A stretch of 64,000 bases of DNA from Marinobacter sp. SS21. Lineage in GTDB: Bacteria; Pseudomonadota; Gammaproteobacteria; Pseudomonadales; Oleiphilaceae. The DNA is taken from the NCBI RefSeq assembly GCF_028369065.1, contig NZ_JAQNDA010000003.1, positions 248,001-312,000 of the forward strand, in the 5' to 3' direction. The notes under the pieces are model-generated. The model had not been told where the DNA came from and made no database searches. It was given only the letters and a program-made list of their open reading frames with translations. The number at the start of each line of letters is the position of its first letter. Positions within the stretch are counted from its first letter, which is position 1. Shown here one piece after another: positions 50,803 to 60,541 of this stretch. The position numbers were made by a program, and so were the translations under genes.

Positions 50803-52266
50803 TCAGCGTTCCTGGGGAATCTCCCAATCCTCACAAGCCCTTAATGCCAGATAGTCCTGGCGCATCCGGACGTCACCTTCATGCATCGCATAGTCATGCA
50901 GCCGGCCCAGCTTAAGCATTCGTTGAATGCGTTGCAGCCTCGCCAATTGGCGTTGCTGCTCAATCAGCTCGAACACCAGATGATCATAGCGCTGCTGGGC
51001 TTCTGCCAGCTCGTTAAATTCCGGCCACTGCCGCAACCAGGTTTCGATGGCGCCGAGTTCGGAACTGACAACGCGATGATAGGCTTCGGTGTAGGGAGCC
51101 GATAACTCTGGCCACCGCATAAACAGCTGCTCCCTGAGCTGATGCTGGAGGCCGTGGATTTCGCCGCGAGTGTGGCTGACCGCCTGTTCGCCCCTGGTGA
51201 CACTCGCAGACTGTTGCAGCAGCCGCTTGCTGGTTTCCTTCAGGAACGCGTGTTCGCCGACACGGTTTTCGAAATCATAGGCAAGGCGCTCAGCCACCTC
51301 GATAAACTCATTGTCAGCCGATGCCGATCGATACGAAGCCCAACGTTGGGACCACGGCTCAACGGCCAACAGATATTCTTCGCTGGTTGATCTTGGGATA
51401 TCGGTGCTGATGACATGCCCCAGGGTATAAAGGTGGGCCTCACGCAGGGACACCCGGCCACTGGCATCCATATCAGCGTCACCGTCAAGTGGTTGCCCCC
51501 TGCGATCCGAGCCGGAAATGGCACCGTAAAAAAACGAGGCATAGTCCCGAAAGTCTTCGGAATTCACGCTGGCGGTACAGCCTTCGGACAACTGATCGTC
51601 GCTCACCGAGGTAAAGCCACAGATTTCTGGGCCTTTGATCACGCCCTCCTGCGGATTCATATTTCGGAATGGCAGACGGGTAAAAGCGCCGGAGAAACAT
51701 TGGGGCAACACAAAGCGAATCGTCGCGCCTTGGTCAGCCTCAAGGAGGCTACGCTGCATGTCATCCACCGACATCGCCGTGTTGTCCCAAAGAAACAGGA
51801 AGTTGTCCTGTGGGCGCTGCCCCTTTCCGCCGTGACCACTGTAGGTCAGTAGCAGGCTATCGCCTTCCCCCAAGGCGCCGATATGACGATTGAGCTGGCT
51901 GGCGAGGCCATCACGCGTGAGGGGTGTGGGGGGCTCGGAGCGAACCTCACTGGCCCGAAACCGACGGCTGTTTACCTCGGCACTATCAAACACCAGGGCC
52001 AAGGCCGCGTGGGGCTCGGTGACGTCAACGGGAGCCAGGTAGTGGATTTCCTTTGCGTTGCGCCCTCCGCTACCGAAGACCGTGGTAGCGCCATCAAATC
52101 CTGCCCGCTCAAATAGTGTGTCGAACCACAGGACATTGGACTCAATGGAAAACTCCGTGCGCTCTGGGCTTGGGCCGCCACCAAACAGCAACGAATAGTC
52201 TTTGGCGACTGCGGGAGTAGTCAAGGCAAAATTGACCAGCAACGTCGTAGTGATTACCGATTTCAA
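50803..52266 (-). CDS. Exported caspase-like (C13/C14 clan CD) cysteine peptidase with EF-hand loop
   Basis: 487 residues. TTG 52266 overlaps the upstream stop (TTGA) and begins a signal peptide (LKSVITTTLLVNFALTTPAVA). Catalytic His145 lies in YSGHGG and Cys190 in LPQCFSGAF. Residues 265-276 form an EF-hand-type calcium loop (DMDASGRVSLRE). A C-terminal helical region (~340-487) contains heavy Glu/Arg/Gln content. Legumain/caspase folds in bacteria often act in processing or lysis; the target here is unknown. Third gene of the operon starting at 53722. Confidence 0.75.
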   Translation of the reverse strand: MKSVITTTLLVNFALTTPAVAKDYSLLFGGGPSPERTEFSIESNVLWFDTLFERAGFDGATTVFGSGGRNAKEIHYLAPVDVTEPHAALALVFDSAEVNSRRFRASEVRSEPPTPLTRDGLASQLNRHIGALGEGDSLLLTYSGHGGKGQRPQDNFLFLWDNTAMSVDDMQRSLLEADQGATIRFVLPQCFSGAFTRLPFRNMNPQEGVIKGPEICGFTSVSDDQLSEGCTASVNSEDFRDYASFFYGAISGSDRRGQPLDGDADMDASGRVSLREAHLYTLGHVISTDIPRSTSEEYLLAVEPWSQRWASYRSASADNEFIEVAERLAYDFENRVGEHAFLKETSKRLLQQSASVTRGEQAVSHTRGEIHGLQHQLREQLFMRWPELSAPYTEAYHRVVSSELGAIETWLRQWPEFNELAEAQQRYDHLVFELIEQQRQLARLQRIQRMLKLGRLHDYAMHEGDVRMRQDYLALRACEDWEIPQER

Positions 52267-52637
52267 AGCCGAGCCCCCCGTGTGACGGCCAGTGCAGCGA
52301 CAAGCGCCAGCGTCCATAGCAGACCGAGCTGCCAGTTCCATTCCGCCAGATAGGCAAAGCCTGTGATCACTACACCCAGGGCCAAACGTCCGGCATAGCG
52401 ATTATAGCGATAGAGTAACATCGAGCAGAGCAAGCCGATTAGGATAGCGCTTCCCGCTATTCCGGCGTGTTCTGCCAATTGCAGTACAAGCTGGCGCTTC
52501 GATTCAAATTGCCATTGATACCCGAGCTCCCGACTCCCCAGTAGCCAGTCACCGATGAACAGGCCAGCCAGATAAATGGCAGCGGCCACAGCAACAGCGG
52601 CCAGGAATCTGGAAATTTGTGGGTACATCACCCTCAC
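52263..52637 (-). CDS. Small four-helix membrane protein
   Basis: 124 residues with about four membrane helices and no recognisable family. GTG 52637 is chosen because AGGAG lies six bases upstream and the codon overlaps the previous stop (GTGA). Both flanking overlaps imply translational coupling to the FemAB-like and caspase-like genes. Function unknown. Confidence 0.65.
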   Translation of the reverse strand: MRVMYPQISRFLAAVAVAAAIYLAGLFIGDWLLGSRELGYQWQFESKRQLVLQLAEHAGIAGSAILIGLLCSMLLYRYNRYAGRLALGVVITGFAYLAEWNWQLGLLWTLALVAALAVTRGARL

Positions 52638-53722
52638 TTTGTACTCCTATTGATAATGCGTAACTTGAAAGGCCGCAAAAAATCCTTCAACCGGAGGAGG
52701 CCGTAACCTAGCCAGCCCCTCAGGGTGTTATTGAACAGCGAAAGCAGGTACACGTCTGTGGAGCTGGGGTGCCAGCGATCCGCCCAGCCGGGGCCAGTTA
52801 GCAAGTTGAGTTCGTCGACCTGGACATCACGGGCCGCAGCCTGAAGCGTGTCATTCAGCAGCAGGTTACCCGGCGCATAGTCCCCGTACTCGGGCAAATA
52901 GGACAATTTGAGCAATGCCTGCCGCTGCCCCGTCAGGATGGCAAACTGACCCGATATCCGTTTCTGATTTACACTGGCAAAGCTCAAGCAAAGCTGACCG
53001 GTTTCAGCGAACGACTGGGCAACGTCCCGGTAAAACCCCGTCACGTCCGAATCGGAAAGAATACTCGAGCATTTACCCCGAGACCCCTTCCAGCCACTGT
53101 GCTCTATGTGAAGAAAATCTTCGATGCTCTGGGCGTCCGATCGTCGATGCTCGAACAGAAGGTCACCGGTGTCTTGAATCAGCTTGCGTTGAAATCGGTT
53201 GACGTTCTTCAGGTGTTTTTTCGACAGGGTCTTGAGATCCCCCACAGACTGGGTCTGGAAGAAACTGTTCTTGGACATCCGGTCGGCATGCATAGAACGT
53301 CGATGCAGCTGGGCCAACTGAAAGGCGGAGGAGCCTTTCGGCACCCGCTCAAACACCACATGCTGCCAGCGACCAACCTGGTCCGTCACGCCACGAAACA
53401 GGGTGTACAACACGGCCTCGTTGCAATGCCCCGGGTGCAACAGAATATCGGTAAGATCGGTCTGCCTGCTGACCGGGAGCTGCAGCGAGCGCCCGGCTTT
53501 CTTGGGGCGCAGCGGCACAACGGCGACCAGTTCCGCCCGGTGGCGGATGCAGTAGTAGGCAATATCCGAGAACAACCGCCGACTCAAACATTCGTGCCAA
53601 CGCCAGTCGTGGTAAAACGCCGGCTCCGCCAAACGGGCAAAGAGCTGGTCCCAATCGGCTCTCAATGCGGTCAGTTCTTGCCGGGACTGAATAACTTGAA
53701 CGCTGTAATCCGTGGATGTCAT
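52634..53722 (-). CDS. FemAB/CelD-like (GNAT-fold) acyltransferase
   Basis: 362 residues. WDQLFARLAEPAFYHDWRW, and later GQFAILTGQRQALLKLSYLPEYGDYAPGNLL, are the two halves of the CelD/BioF2-like acetyltransferase fold, related to FemAB. Such enzymes modify polysaccharides or cell-surface peptides. First gene of the three-gene operon; the promoter is in the 142 bp upstream. Specific substrate unknown. Confidence 0.78.
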   Translation of the reverse strand: MTSTDYSVQVIQSRQELTALRADWDQLFARLAEPAFYHDWRWHECLSRRLFSDIAYYCIRHRAELVAVVPLRPKKAGRSLQLPVSRQTDLTDILLHPGHCNEAVLYTLFRGVTDQVGRWQHVVFERVPKGSSAFQLAQLHRRSMHADRMSKNSFFQTQSVGDLKTLSKKHLKNVNRFQRKLIQDTGDLLFEHRRSDAQSIEDFLHIEHSGWKGSRGKCSSILSDSDVTGFYRDVAQSFAETGQLCLSFASVNQKRISGQFAILTGQRQALLKLSYLPEYGDYAPGNLLLNDTLQAAARDVQVDELNLLTGPGWADRWHPSSTDVYLLSLFNNTLRGWLGYGLLRLKDFLRPFKLRIINRSTK

Positions 53723-53864
53723 TGGTGTTCGTACAATTCCCTTGTATGGACACGGAACGCAATCAATTGCTGTGTATGTCGGCGCGAGGCTAGTTGCGGA
53801 GGAATCGCTGTCCGAATAATTAACTGGAGTTTAGATTCGGCCAACCGGACTTACAACAGGCACC

Positions 53865-54359
53865 TCACGGCTTTGACAATTTTTTCCGCATCCGAAACCG
53901 GGCCAGCGCGACGCCCGCGACCTCAACCACTTCCTTTTCAATCGTTTTAAATCCCATCGTTTCAAAAAAGGGCTGCGCCACCTTGCTTGCCTCAGTATCA
54001 ACAACGCCCACTCCGGTCCGTCGAAGACGTTCTTCAGCCTGTCGGTAAAGGTGAGAAGCAACGCCACAGCGGGCAAATTCGGAGAGGGTGAACAACAGGT
54101 CGACATGCCCCTGTGACGAGAATGCAATAAAGCCGGCAATGACACTTTCAACTTCAGCCACCAGTGTCATCCCGTTGGCAAGACGAGACCGCCAACCCTG
54201 ACTGTCCCCAACGGCCGACAGCCAGGCCTCTATCTGCCGCTCATCGTAGTCGGCCGAGGCCAGTCCCGATACCGACGCCACGAACAGAGTCATCAAAGCT
54301 CCTGAGTCGGACGGCCGATAGGGACGGATCGCGATCGGTGGTTGCCGGAGCCTCTTCAC
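53865..54359 (-). CDS. GNAT-family N-acetyltransferase
   Basis: 164 residues. IRPYRPSD at the N-terminus, acetyl-CoA loop region ARCGVASHLYRQAEERL and FFETMGFK typical of the family. Substrate unknown. It starts on the base after the frmB stop, so it is likely co-transcribed with the formaldehyde genes. Confidence 0.88.
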   Translation of the reverse strand: MKRLRQPPIAIRPYRPSDSGALMTLFVASVSGLASADYDERQIEAWLSAVGDSQGWRSRLANGMTLVAEVESVIAGFIAFSSQGHVDLLFTLSEFARCGVASHLYRQAEERLRRTGVGVVDTEASKVAQPFFETMGFKTIEKEVVEVAGVALARFRMRKKLSKP

Positions 54360-55226
54360 CTATCGGATTCCCAGGTGTCCCGCATGAAACCTAAGGTGGT
54401 CTTCAATGAAGCTGGCGATAAAGTAATAGCTATGGTCATAGCCCTCATGCCGTCGCAGCGTTAACGGATAGCCGTTGGCAACGGCAGCCGACTCGAGTGC
54501 CTGGGGCTGCAGTTCCCGCTCCAGAAACTCATCGGCCAGCCCCTGATCCACCAGCGCCGGGGCCGGCTGTTCAACACCACGAAGCAGCATGCTGGCATCA
54601 TAGTTTTCCCACGTCCCTCGGTCCTTACCCAGGTAAGCTTCAAAGGCCTTTTGTCCCCAGGGACTGTTCATCGGGTGACTGATCGGACTGAACGCAGACA
54701 CCGAGGCGTAACGGCCAGGGTTGCGCAGGGCGATGACCAGGGCACCGTGCCCGCCCATGGAGTGACCACTGATGGCGCGGTGGTGGCTGACGGGGAAATG
54801 ACCTTCGATCAGCGCAGGCAGCTCCTCCACCACGTAATCGTACATGCGATAATGCTCGCGCCAGGGAGCCTCGGTGGCATTGACATAGAAACCCGCGCCC
54901 AATCCCAGGTCGTAAGCTTGCTCTGGATCATCCGGAACTGCCTCGCCACGCGGGCTGGTGTCCGGTGCCACGATCGCCATGCCCAACTCCGAAGCCAGAC
55001 GCTGGGCACCCGCTTTCTGCATGAAGTTCTCGTCGGTACAGGTAAGACCTGACAGCCAGTACAGCACGGGAACCTTCTCCCCCAACATGGCGTCGGGTGG
55101 CAAATAGAGAGCAAACCGCATTGAGCAGTTCAACACCGACGAGTGGTGTCGGTATTGTTTGTGCCACCCGCCAAAGCTCTTGTTTTCGCTGATGCACTCA
55201 ACGTGCGTTGTGATGTCGTCCTTCAT
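54360..55226 (-). CDS. frmB: S-formylglutathione hydrolase
   Basis: 288 residues. Hydrolyses S-formylglutathione to formate and glutathione, the second step of formaldehyde oxidation. Nucleophile serine in GHSMGGHGAL, GLTCTDENF, and the acid/His near DQGLADEFL and GYDHSYYF. ATG 55226 has GGAGG eight bases upstream; longer frame to 55280 lacks it. Lies 55 bp after frmA. Confidence 0.95.
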   Translation of the reverse strand: MKDDITTHVECISENKSFGGWHKQYRHHSSVLNCSMRFALYLPPDAMLGEKVPVLYWLSGLTCTDENFMQKAGAQRLASELGMAIVAPDTSPRGEAVPDDPEQAYDLGLGAGFYVNATEAPWREHYRMYDYVVEELPALIEGHFPVSHHRAISGHSMGGHGALVIALRNPGRYASVSAFSPISHPMNSPWGQKAFEAYLGKDRGTWENYDASMLLRGVEQPAPALVDQGLADEFLERELQPQALESAAVANGYPLTLRRHEGYDHSYYFIASFIEDHLRFHAGHLGIR

Positions 55227-55281
55227 TACCAGGCCTCCGGGGCCGAGGGCGGTCATAACCGCCCCAACACCCTGTGTCAAA

Positions 55282-56490
<1,209 letters not shown>

Positions 56491-56563
56491 TCACCGTTGA
56501 TAGCCATTATATTTATTCCACGATTGTTGATAACATGAGCTTTTGACAAATCACTTTTACAGC

Positions 56564-57478
56564 ATGGCAATAATAAATCCATGGGAAGGCGTCTCCGAAT
56601 TCGTCGCGGTGGCAGAAACCGAGAGTTTCACGCAGGCCGGGAAACGGCTTGGGGCGTCAACGGCCCACGTCAGCCGCCAGGTTCGTAACCTGGAAGAACG
56701 GTTGGCCTGCAAACTGTTCCACCGCACAACCCGCAAGGTCTCGCTCACCGAAGTCGGCAATCTCTACTATCAACGTTGCCGTTCGGCGCTGGACGGACTC
56801 GAAGAAGCCGAGCGAGCGGTCACCAATCTCCATAACACGCCCCGGGGGAGCATCAAGCTGACCGCGCCGGTGACCTACGGCGAAGAAGTGATCGCACCAC
56901 TGGTCAACACTTTCGTTGCCCGCTACCCGGAGCTATCGCTCCACATGGAGCTGACCAACCGGACCGTGGACCTGGTGGACGGCGGATTCGACCTCGCCAT
57001 ACGGCTGGGCCGGCTACAGGACTCGTCGCTGGTTGCCCGAAAGCTGGCCACCCGCACTCTGCATGTGTGTGGTTCGCCGGAATACATTCGTACCCATGGA
57101 CGCCCACACAGCCTGTCCGAACTGGACCGTCATAATTGCCTGGTGGGATCGAACGATTTCTGGCGGTTTCGCGATCAAGGCAGGGAACGCATCATCCGCG
57201 TCCACGGCCGACTTCACTGCAATTCCGGTAAGGCGCTGACCGACGCCGCGCTCAAGGGGATCGGACTGGTCCAACTGCCCGACTATTACGTGGAGGCCCA
57301 TCTCCAGGCCGGACGCTTGATATCGATGCTGGAACCCTATCAGGAGCCGGAGGAAGGCATTTGGGCCGTGTACCCGCACGCCCGCCACCAATCCACCAAG
57401 GTTCGCATGCTGGTGGATTATCTGATGGCCAACGTCACCGAGCCAGCGTCTCAGTCATCGGGCAGCGCCAATACCTGA
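56564..57478 (+). CDS. LysR-family regulator, likely of frmAB
   Basis: 304 residues, divergent from frmA with 151 bp between starts. HTH in the N-terminus (SFTQAGKRLGASTAHVSRQV), effector domain from SIKLTAPVTYGE. Resembles the YafC/PA-type LysR branch often next to adhC. ATG 56564 is preferred over TTG 56543. A palindrome TGTT-GAT-AACA at 56525-56535 in the intergenic region could be part of its site. The 3' end overlaps the UDG gene by 28 bp. Confidence 0.88.
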   Translation: MAIINPWEGVSEFVAVAETESFTQAGKRLGASTAHVSRQVRNLEERLACKLFHRTTRKVSLTEVGNLYYQRCRSALDGLEEAERAVTNLHNTPRGSIKLTAPVTYGEEVIAPLVNTFVARYPELSLHMELTNRTVDLVDGGFDLAIRLGRLQDSSLVARKLATRTLHVCGSPEYIRTHGRPHSLSELDRHNCLVGSNDFWRFRDQGRERIIRVHGRLHCNSGKALTDAALKGIGLVQLPDYYVEAHLQAGRLISMLEPYQEPEEGIWAVYPHARHQSTKVRMLVDYLMANVTEPASQSSGSANT

Positions 57479-58050
57479 GCCACCTGCTGTCGAAGCGCCG
57501 GCACGACTTCCGCCTCAAACCAGGGGTTACGTCTTAACCACAGATTGTTCCGGGGACTGGGATGCGGCAGCGGTACCACCTCCGGCCAATAGTCGGCCCA
57601 GTGGCGAACCGTCTCGGTGACCGAACGCTTGGGCCCAGGAATGTGGTAGGCGTGGGCGTACTGACCAATCACCAGGGTCAGGCGAATTTTGGTCAACCGG
57701 CTCAACAGCAACTCCCGCCAGGCCGGCGCGCACTCCGGTCGGGGCGGCAGATCGCCAGAGCGCCCCGTACCCGGATAGCAGAACCCCATTGGCAGTATCG
57801 CAAGGCTGCGGGCATCGTAGAAGGTGTCGCGGCTGATCCCCAGCCAGTCCCGAAGGCGATCGCCACTGGGATCGTTAAACGGCAGTCCGGTCTCGTGGAC
57901 GCGCCGGCCTGGCGCCTGGCCAACAACAAGAATACGGGAAGATTCGCTGGCCTGAATTACCGGCCTGGGTTCGTTCGGCAAATCGGCGGCGCAGATGGTG
58001 CACCGCCGTACCCGCGCCAGCAGCTCGTCAAACGACTCCGGCGGTATCAC
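57451..58050 (-). CDS. Uracil-DNA glycosylase-family protein
   Basis: 199 residues. GQAPG-RVHETGLPFNDPSGDRLR is the family 4/5-like glycosylase loop, later PLPHPSPRN the second catalytic motif. LPNEPRPV and C--C residues near the N-terminus suggest the divergent group seen in Proteobacteria. GTG 58050 is chosen; the frame runs to 58092. It overlaps the next minus-strand gene by 23 bp. Confidence 0.82.
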   Translation of the reverse strand: MIPPESFDELLARVRRCTICAADLPNEPRPVIQASESSRILVVGQAPGRRVHETGLPFNDPSGDRLRDWLGISRDTFYDARSLAILPMGFCYPGTGRSGDLPPRPECAPAWRELLLSRLTKIRLTLVIGQYAHAYHIPGPKRSVTETVRHWADYWPEVVPLPHPSPRNNLWLRRNPWFEAEVVPALRQQVAQVLALPDD

Positions 58051-58642
58051 CCTTGCCCTCTTCAACGCCCTCTCCCTCCTCGCCCCCCTCAATCACCCCA
58101 ACCTGCAGCCGTTCGAGATGATCAACCAGGCGAAAGCATAATTCGATGTATTGCATGGCCGCCGCCTTGCCCACCACAAACCCACGGGCGTGGGCCACCT
58201 TGTTTCTCAGCTGACGCAGTTCACTGAACAGCTTAGCTTTTTTGGTATCGATCAGCCCCTGCGCCACCAACACCGACTCGATATCCTTGTAGCGGGTCTC
58301 GGAGTTCAGGTCCACCTTCAGCCTTCGCTGCCTGACCACCACCTCGGCCGCTTCGTCCACCGCCTGCCAGGCCTCGAGCAGCGAGGCATTGGGCAAGTGA
58401 TCGGCGCTCGAGAGCAAGAGGCATTTGCGGTCTGCGATCAGCTCGGGGAATGCCGCCTTTGCCTTGAGTGAGGCCGCTCGGAGTTCCTGCTGGAACTCGA
58501 CTTCCAGTCCCTGGAACTTAAAGCGCTTGGCCAGTGGAATCAGCTGCGCCATGGGCCGGCGCATCAGCAGCAATACCGCCAGAATGGCCAAAGGCCATAT
58601 TAGCCGGTCCATCGCCTCGAGAGTGAATTGCATCCAGCTCAC
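58028..58642 (-). CDS. Membrane-anchored HEPN/DUF4145-like protein
   Basis: 204 residues. N-terminal helix (LIWPLAILAVLLLM), then a helical cytoplasmic domain with RNKVAH, an R-x4-H motif as in HEPN proteins, near residue 150. HEPN motifs can be ribonucleases, but the DUF4145-like branch is often inactive. A Glu/Gly-rich C-terminal tail overlaps the UDG gene. Function unknown; the HEPN link is weak. Confidence 0.5.
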   Translation of the reverse strand: MSWMQFTLEAMDRLIWPLAILAVLLLMRRPMAQLIPLAKRFKFQGLEVEFQQELRAASLKAKAAFPELIADRKCLLLSSADHLPNASLLEAWQAVDEAAEVVVRQRRLKVDLNSETRYKDIESVLVAQGLIDTKKAKLFSELRQLRNKVAHARGFVVGKAAAMQYIELCFRLVDHLERLQVGVIEGGEEGEGVEEGKGDTAGVV

Positions 58643-58901
58643 AGTTGCTTTCCTTCATTAACTTTGCCGCTCAACCATAGCAATTGATTGCAGGAATAAC
58701 GAGAGGCATCGATGATTGACGCGCTGCAACGGCCAGGAATAGGCTACCTTTAGGGAGCCTCCGATCAACTCCGCTGGCACTCAGAGTCATTCACAATCCA
58801 GGCGCGACTTTGCAGTAATCGCTGAATCTGGCAAAAAGGTGCAGCGCGCGCAGAGGCGATTCGGAGCTAATCCGCGGTTCCTTGGTAGCAACGTAATAGA
58901 G

Positions 58902-59813
58902 ATGGCTCAAACTATGATTGATTTAGACGCGTGGCGGCAGGCGGGTACGACCTTTACTTTCGAAGGCATGCCGATATTCACCCGTACCGGCGGAAACCCG
59001 AACGGGCCGGCGCTTGTGCTGATCCATGGATTCCCAACCTCATCCTGGGACTGGAGCAAAATCTGGCCCGAGCTGGAATCCAGGTTCGCGCTGTATGCCG
59101 TCGACATGATCGGCTTTGGTGACTCGGCCAAGCCCAGGAACTTCAGCTACCTCATTCATGACCAGGCCACTCTCATCGAAACCTGGTTGCGGGATCAGCA
59201 GGTTAGCGAATACCACATCCTGGCCCATGACTATGGCGACACGGTGGCCCAGGAACTCATTGCCCGGGACCTAGAGCGGAGGGAGGGCAACGCCCCTAAC
59301 GACACTCCGTTGAAGGTTCTGAGCGCCTGTCTACTCAATGGTGGGCTTTTCCCCGAGACCCATCAGCCATTACTGCTGCAAAAACTGCTGCTATCGCCCG
59401 TTGGCTTCCTGGTTGCCCGGCTCTCCAGCAAACGCAAGCTTGCCGGCAGCCTGGCCAGCATCTTTGGTCCCGGTACCCCGCCCAGCGCAGAGGAAGTCGA
59501 CGTGTTCTGGGAACTGATCACTCGCAATGATGGTGTTGGCATCATGCACAAGCTGATTCATTACATGCCCCAGCGACGACAATTCCGTGAGCGCTGGGTG
59601 GGCGCGTTACTGGATACCAAGGTTCCGGTGAAACTGATTAATGGCCCCGTTGACCCAATATCCGGTGAGCATATGGCGGAAAGGTACCGCCAGTTGATCG
59701 CCGATCCCGACGTCACCGTATTACCGGGCATCGGTCACTACCCCCAAGTGGAAGCCCCGGAGCTGGTCGCCCGGCACTTTGTGGCGTTTCATAATGGCCT
59801 GAGCATCGAATAA
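58902..59813 (+). CDS. Alpha/beta hydrolase, MEST/dehalogenase-like
   Basis: 303 residues. HGFPTSSWDW oxyanion region, nucleophile Asp in AHDYGDTVAQ, acid Asp in NGPVDPIS, and His in GIGHYPQVE, a Asp-based triad as in haloalkane dehalogenase or epoxide hydrolase-like enzymes. ATG 58902 is used; the frame extends to 58839. Substrate unknown. 259 bp upstream hold no visible gene. Confidence 0.85.
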   Translation: MAQTMIDLDAWRQAGTTFTFEGMPIFTRTGGNPNGPALVLIHGFPTSSWDWSKIWPELESRFALYAVDMIGFGDSAKPRNFSYLIHDQATLIETWLRDQQVSEYHILAHDYGDTVAQELIARDLERREGNAPNDTPLKVLSACLLNGGLFPETHQPLLLQKLLLSPVGFLVARLSSKRKLAGSLASIFGPGTPPSAEEVDVFWELITRNDGVGIMHKLIHYMPQRRQFRERWVGALLDTKVPVKLINGPVDPISGEHMAERYRQLIADPDVTVLPGIGHYPQVEAPELVARHFVAFHNGLSIE

Positions 59814-59826
59814 GCCGATGCCGGCA

Positions 59827-60201
59827 TCACCGGTCACTGGAGCCGGAATCCCTGACGATACTCAAAGAGGGTGCCGGTTTGTTCTTTTCTTGCTGATAGC
59901 GCCGGTCCTGGGCTAACTTCAAGGTCAGCATGTCCAGTCGGCTGGTGTTGATGGCATCCCGAATCACCTCAACGACGATGTCCGCCACGGCGACATCACA
60001 ACCGGTATCGAGAAAATGCTTGTGGTATATCAAAGTGATTCGCGCCCAGGCTTCAGGACTGAATCGGGCGATGACGTCGTCATGAAAGGTTTGCCGGGCG
60101 CTGGCGAGACACTCATCCACCAAAACGGCCGAGCCCTCCAACTCTGGCGCCAACATCATCAGGCTGGCACAGACCTGGTCGCGCAGTTGTTCCAGCGACA
60201 T
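59827..60201 (-). CDS. Uncharacterised 124-residue helical protein
   Basis: Short helical protein (MSLEQLRDQVCASLMMLAPELEG...), with two cysteines and an unstructured C-terminal tail. No family recognised. It is convergent with the hydrolase gene. Confidence 0.55.
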   Translation of the reverse strand: MSLEQLRDQVCASLMMLAPELEGSAVLVDECLASARQTFHDDVIARFSPEAWARITLIYHKHFLDTGCDVAVADIVVEVIRDAINTSRLDMLTLKLAQDRRYQQEKNKPAPSLSIVRDSGSSDR

Positions 60202-60541
60202 AATCAGCCTCCAACTTGCGGTCTTGTTTTAAGACTAGCCCACCAGGGCGCCCCTGTCTTTATGAACCGCCGCTACCGGGTGTTCGACGAACTGCCGATC
60301 CGGTCACAGGCACCCAGGCTGTACTTCAGGGACAATGGTTCCGGCGCTCAATGACTGAATTCATCGACGCCATCCATAGGCACCATCCGTAGCCACCATC
60401 CATGGACTCCATCGCTAAGCATTAGCGGTCACTACGATCTAGCACTACGATCTATCACTACCATTGATCATTACCATTTTTGTTTACCAGATATGGTTAC
60501 TGTTTTTGGTTACGGTTTTTGTTTACTACAAGGAGGTCACA
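60202..60541. other. Gene-free leader with 13-bp repeats before the outer-membrane protein gene
   Basis: 340 bp with no credible gene. 60370-60533 is the repeat array listed separately; the rest has no recognisable element. Confidence 0.6.
60370..60533. repeat. Degenerate 13-bp tandem repeats up to the ribosome-binding site
   Basis: First block: four CCATC-headed 13-mers (60370-60421). Second block: eight 13-mers (60430-60533), each with TAC at unit positions 4-6, drifting from CACTACGATCTA to GGTTACGGTTTTT. The final copy merges with the AAGGAGG ribosome-binding site of the next gene. Confidence 0.9.

Noticed and set aside
60370..60533. 13-bp repeat array considered as CRISPR or iteron origin
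   Set aside because: No spacers, no cas or replication gene nearby; the array is degenerate and runs into a ribosome-binding site.
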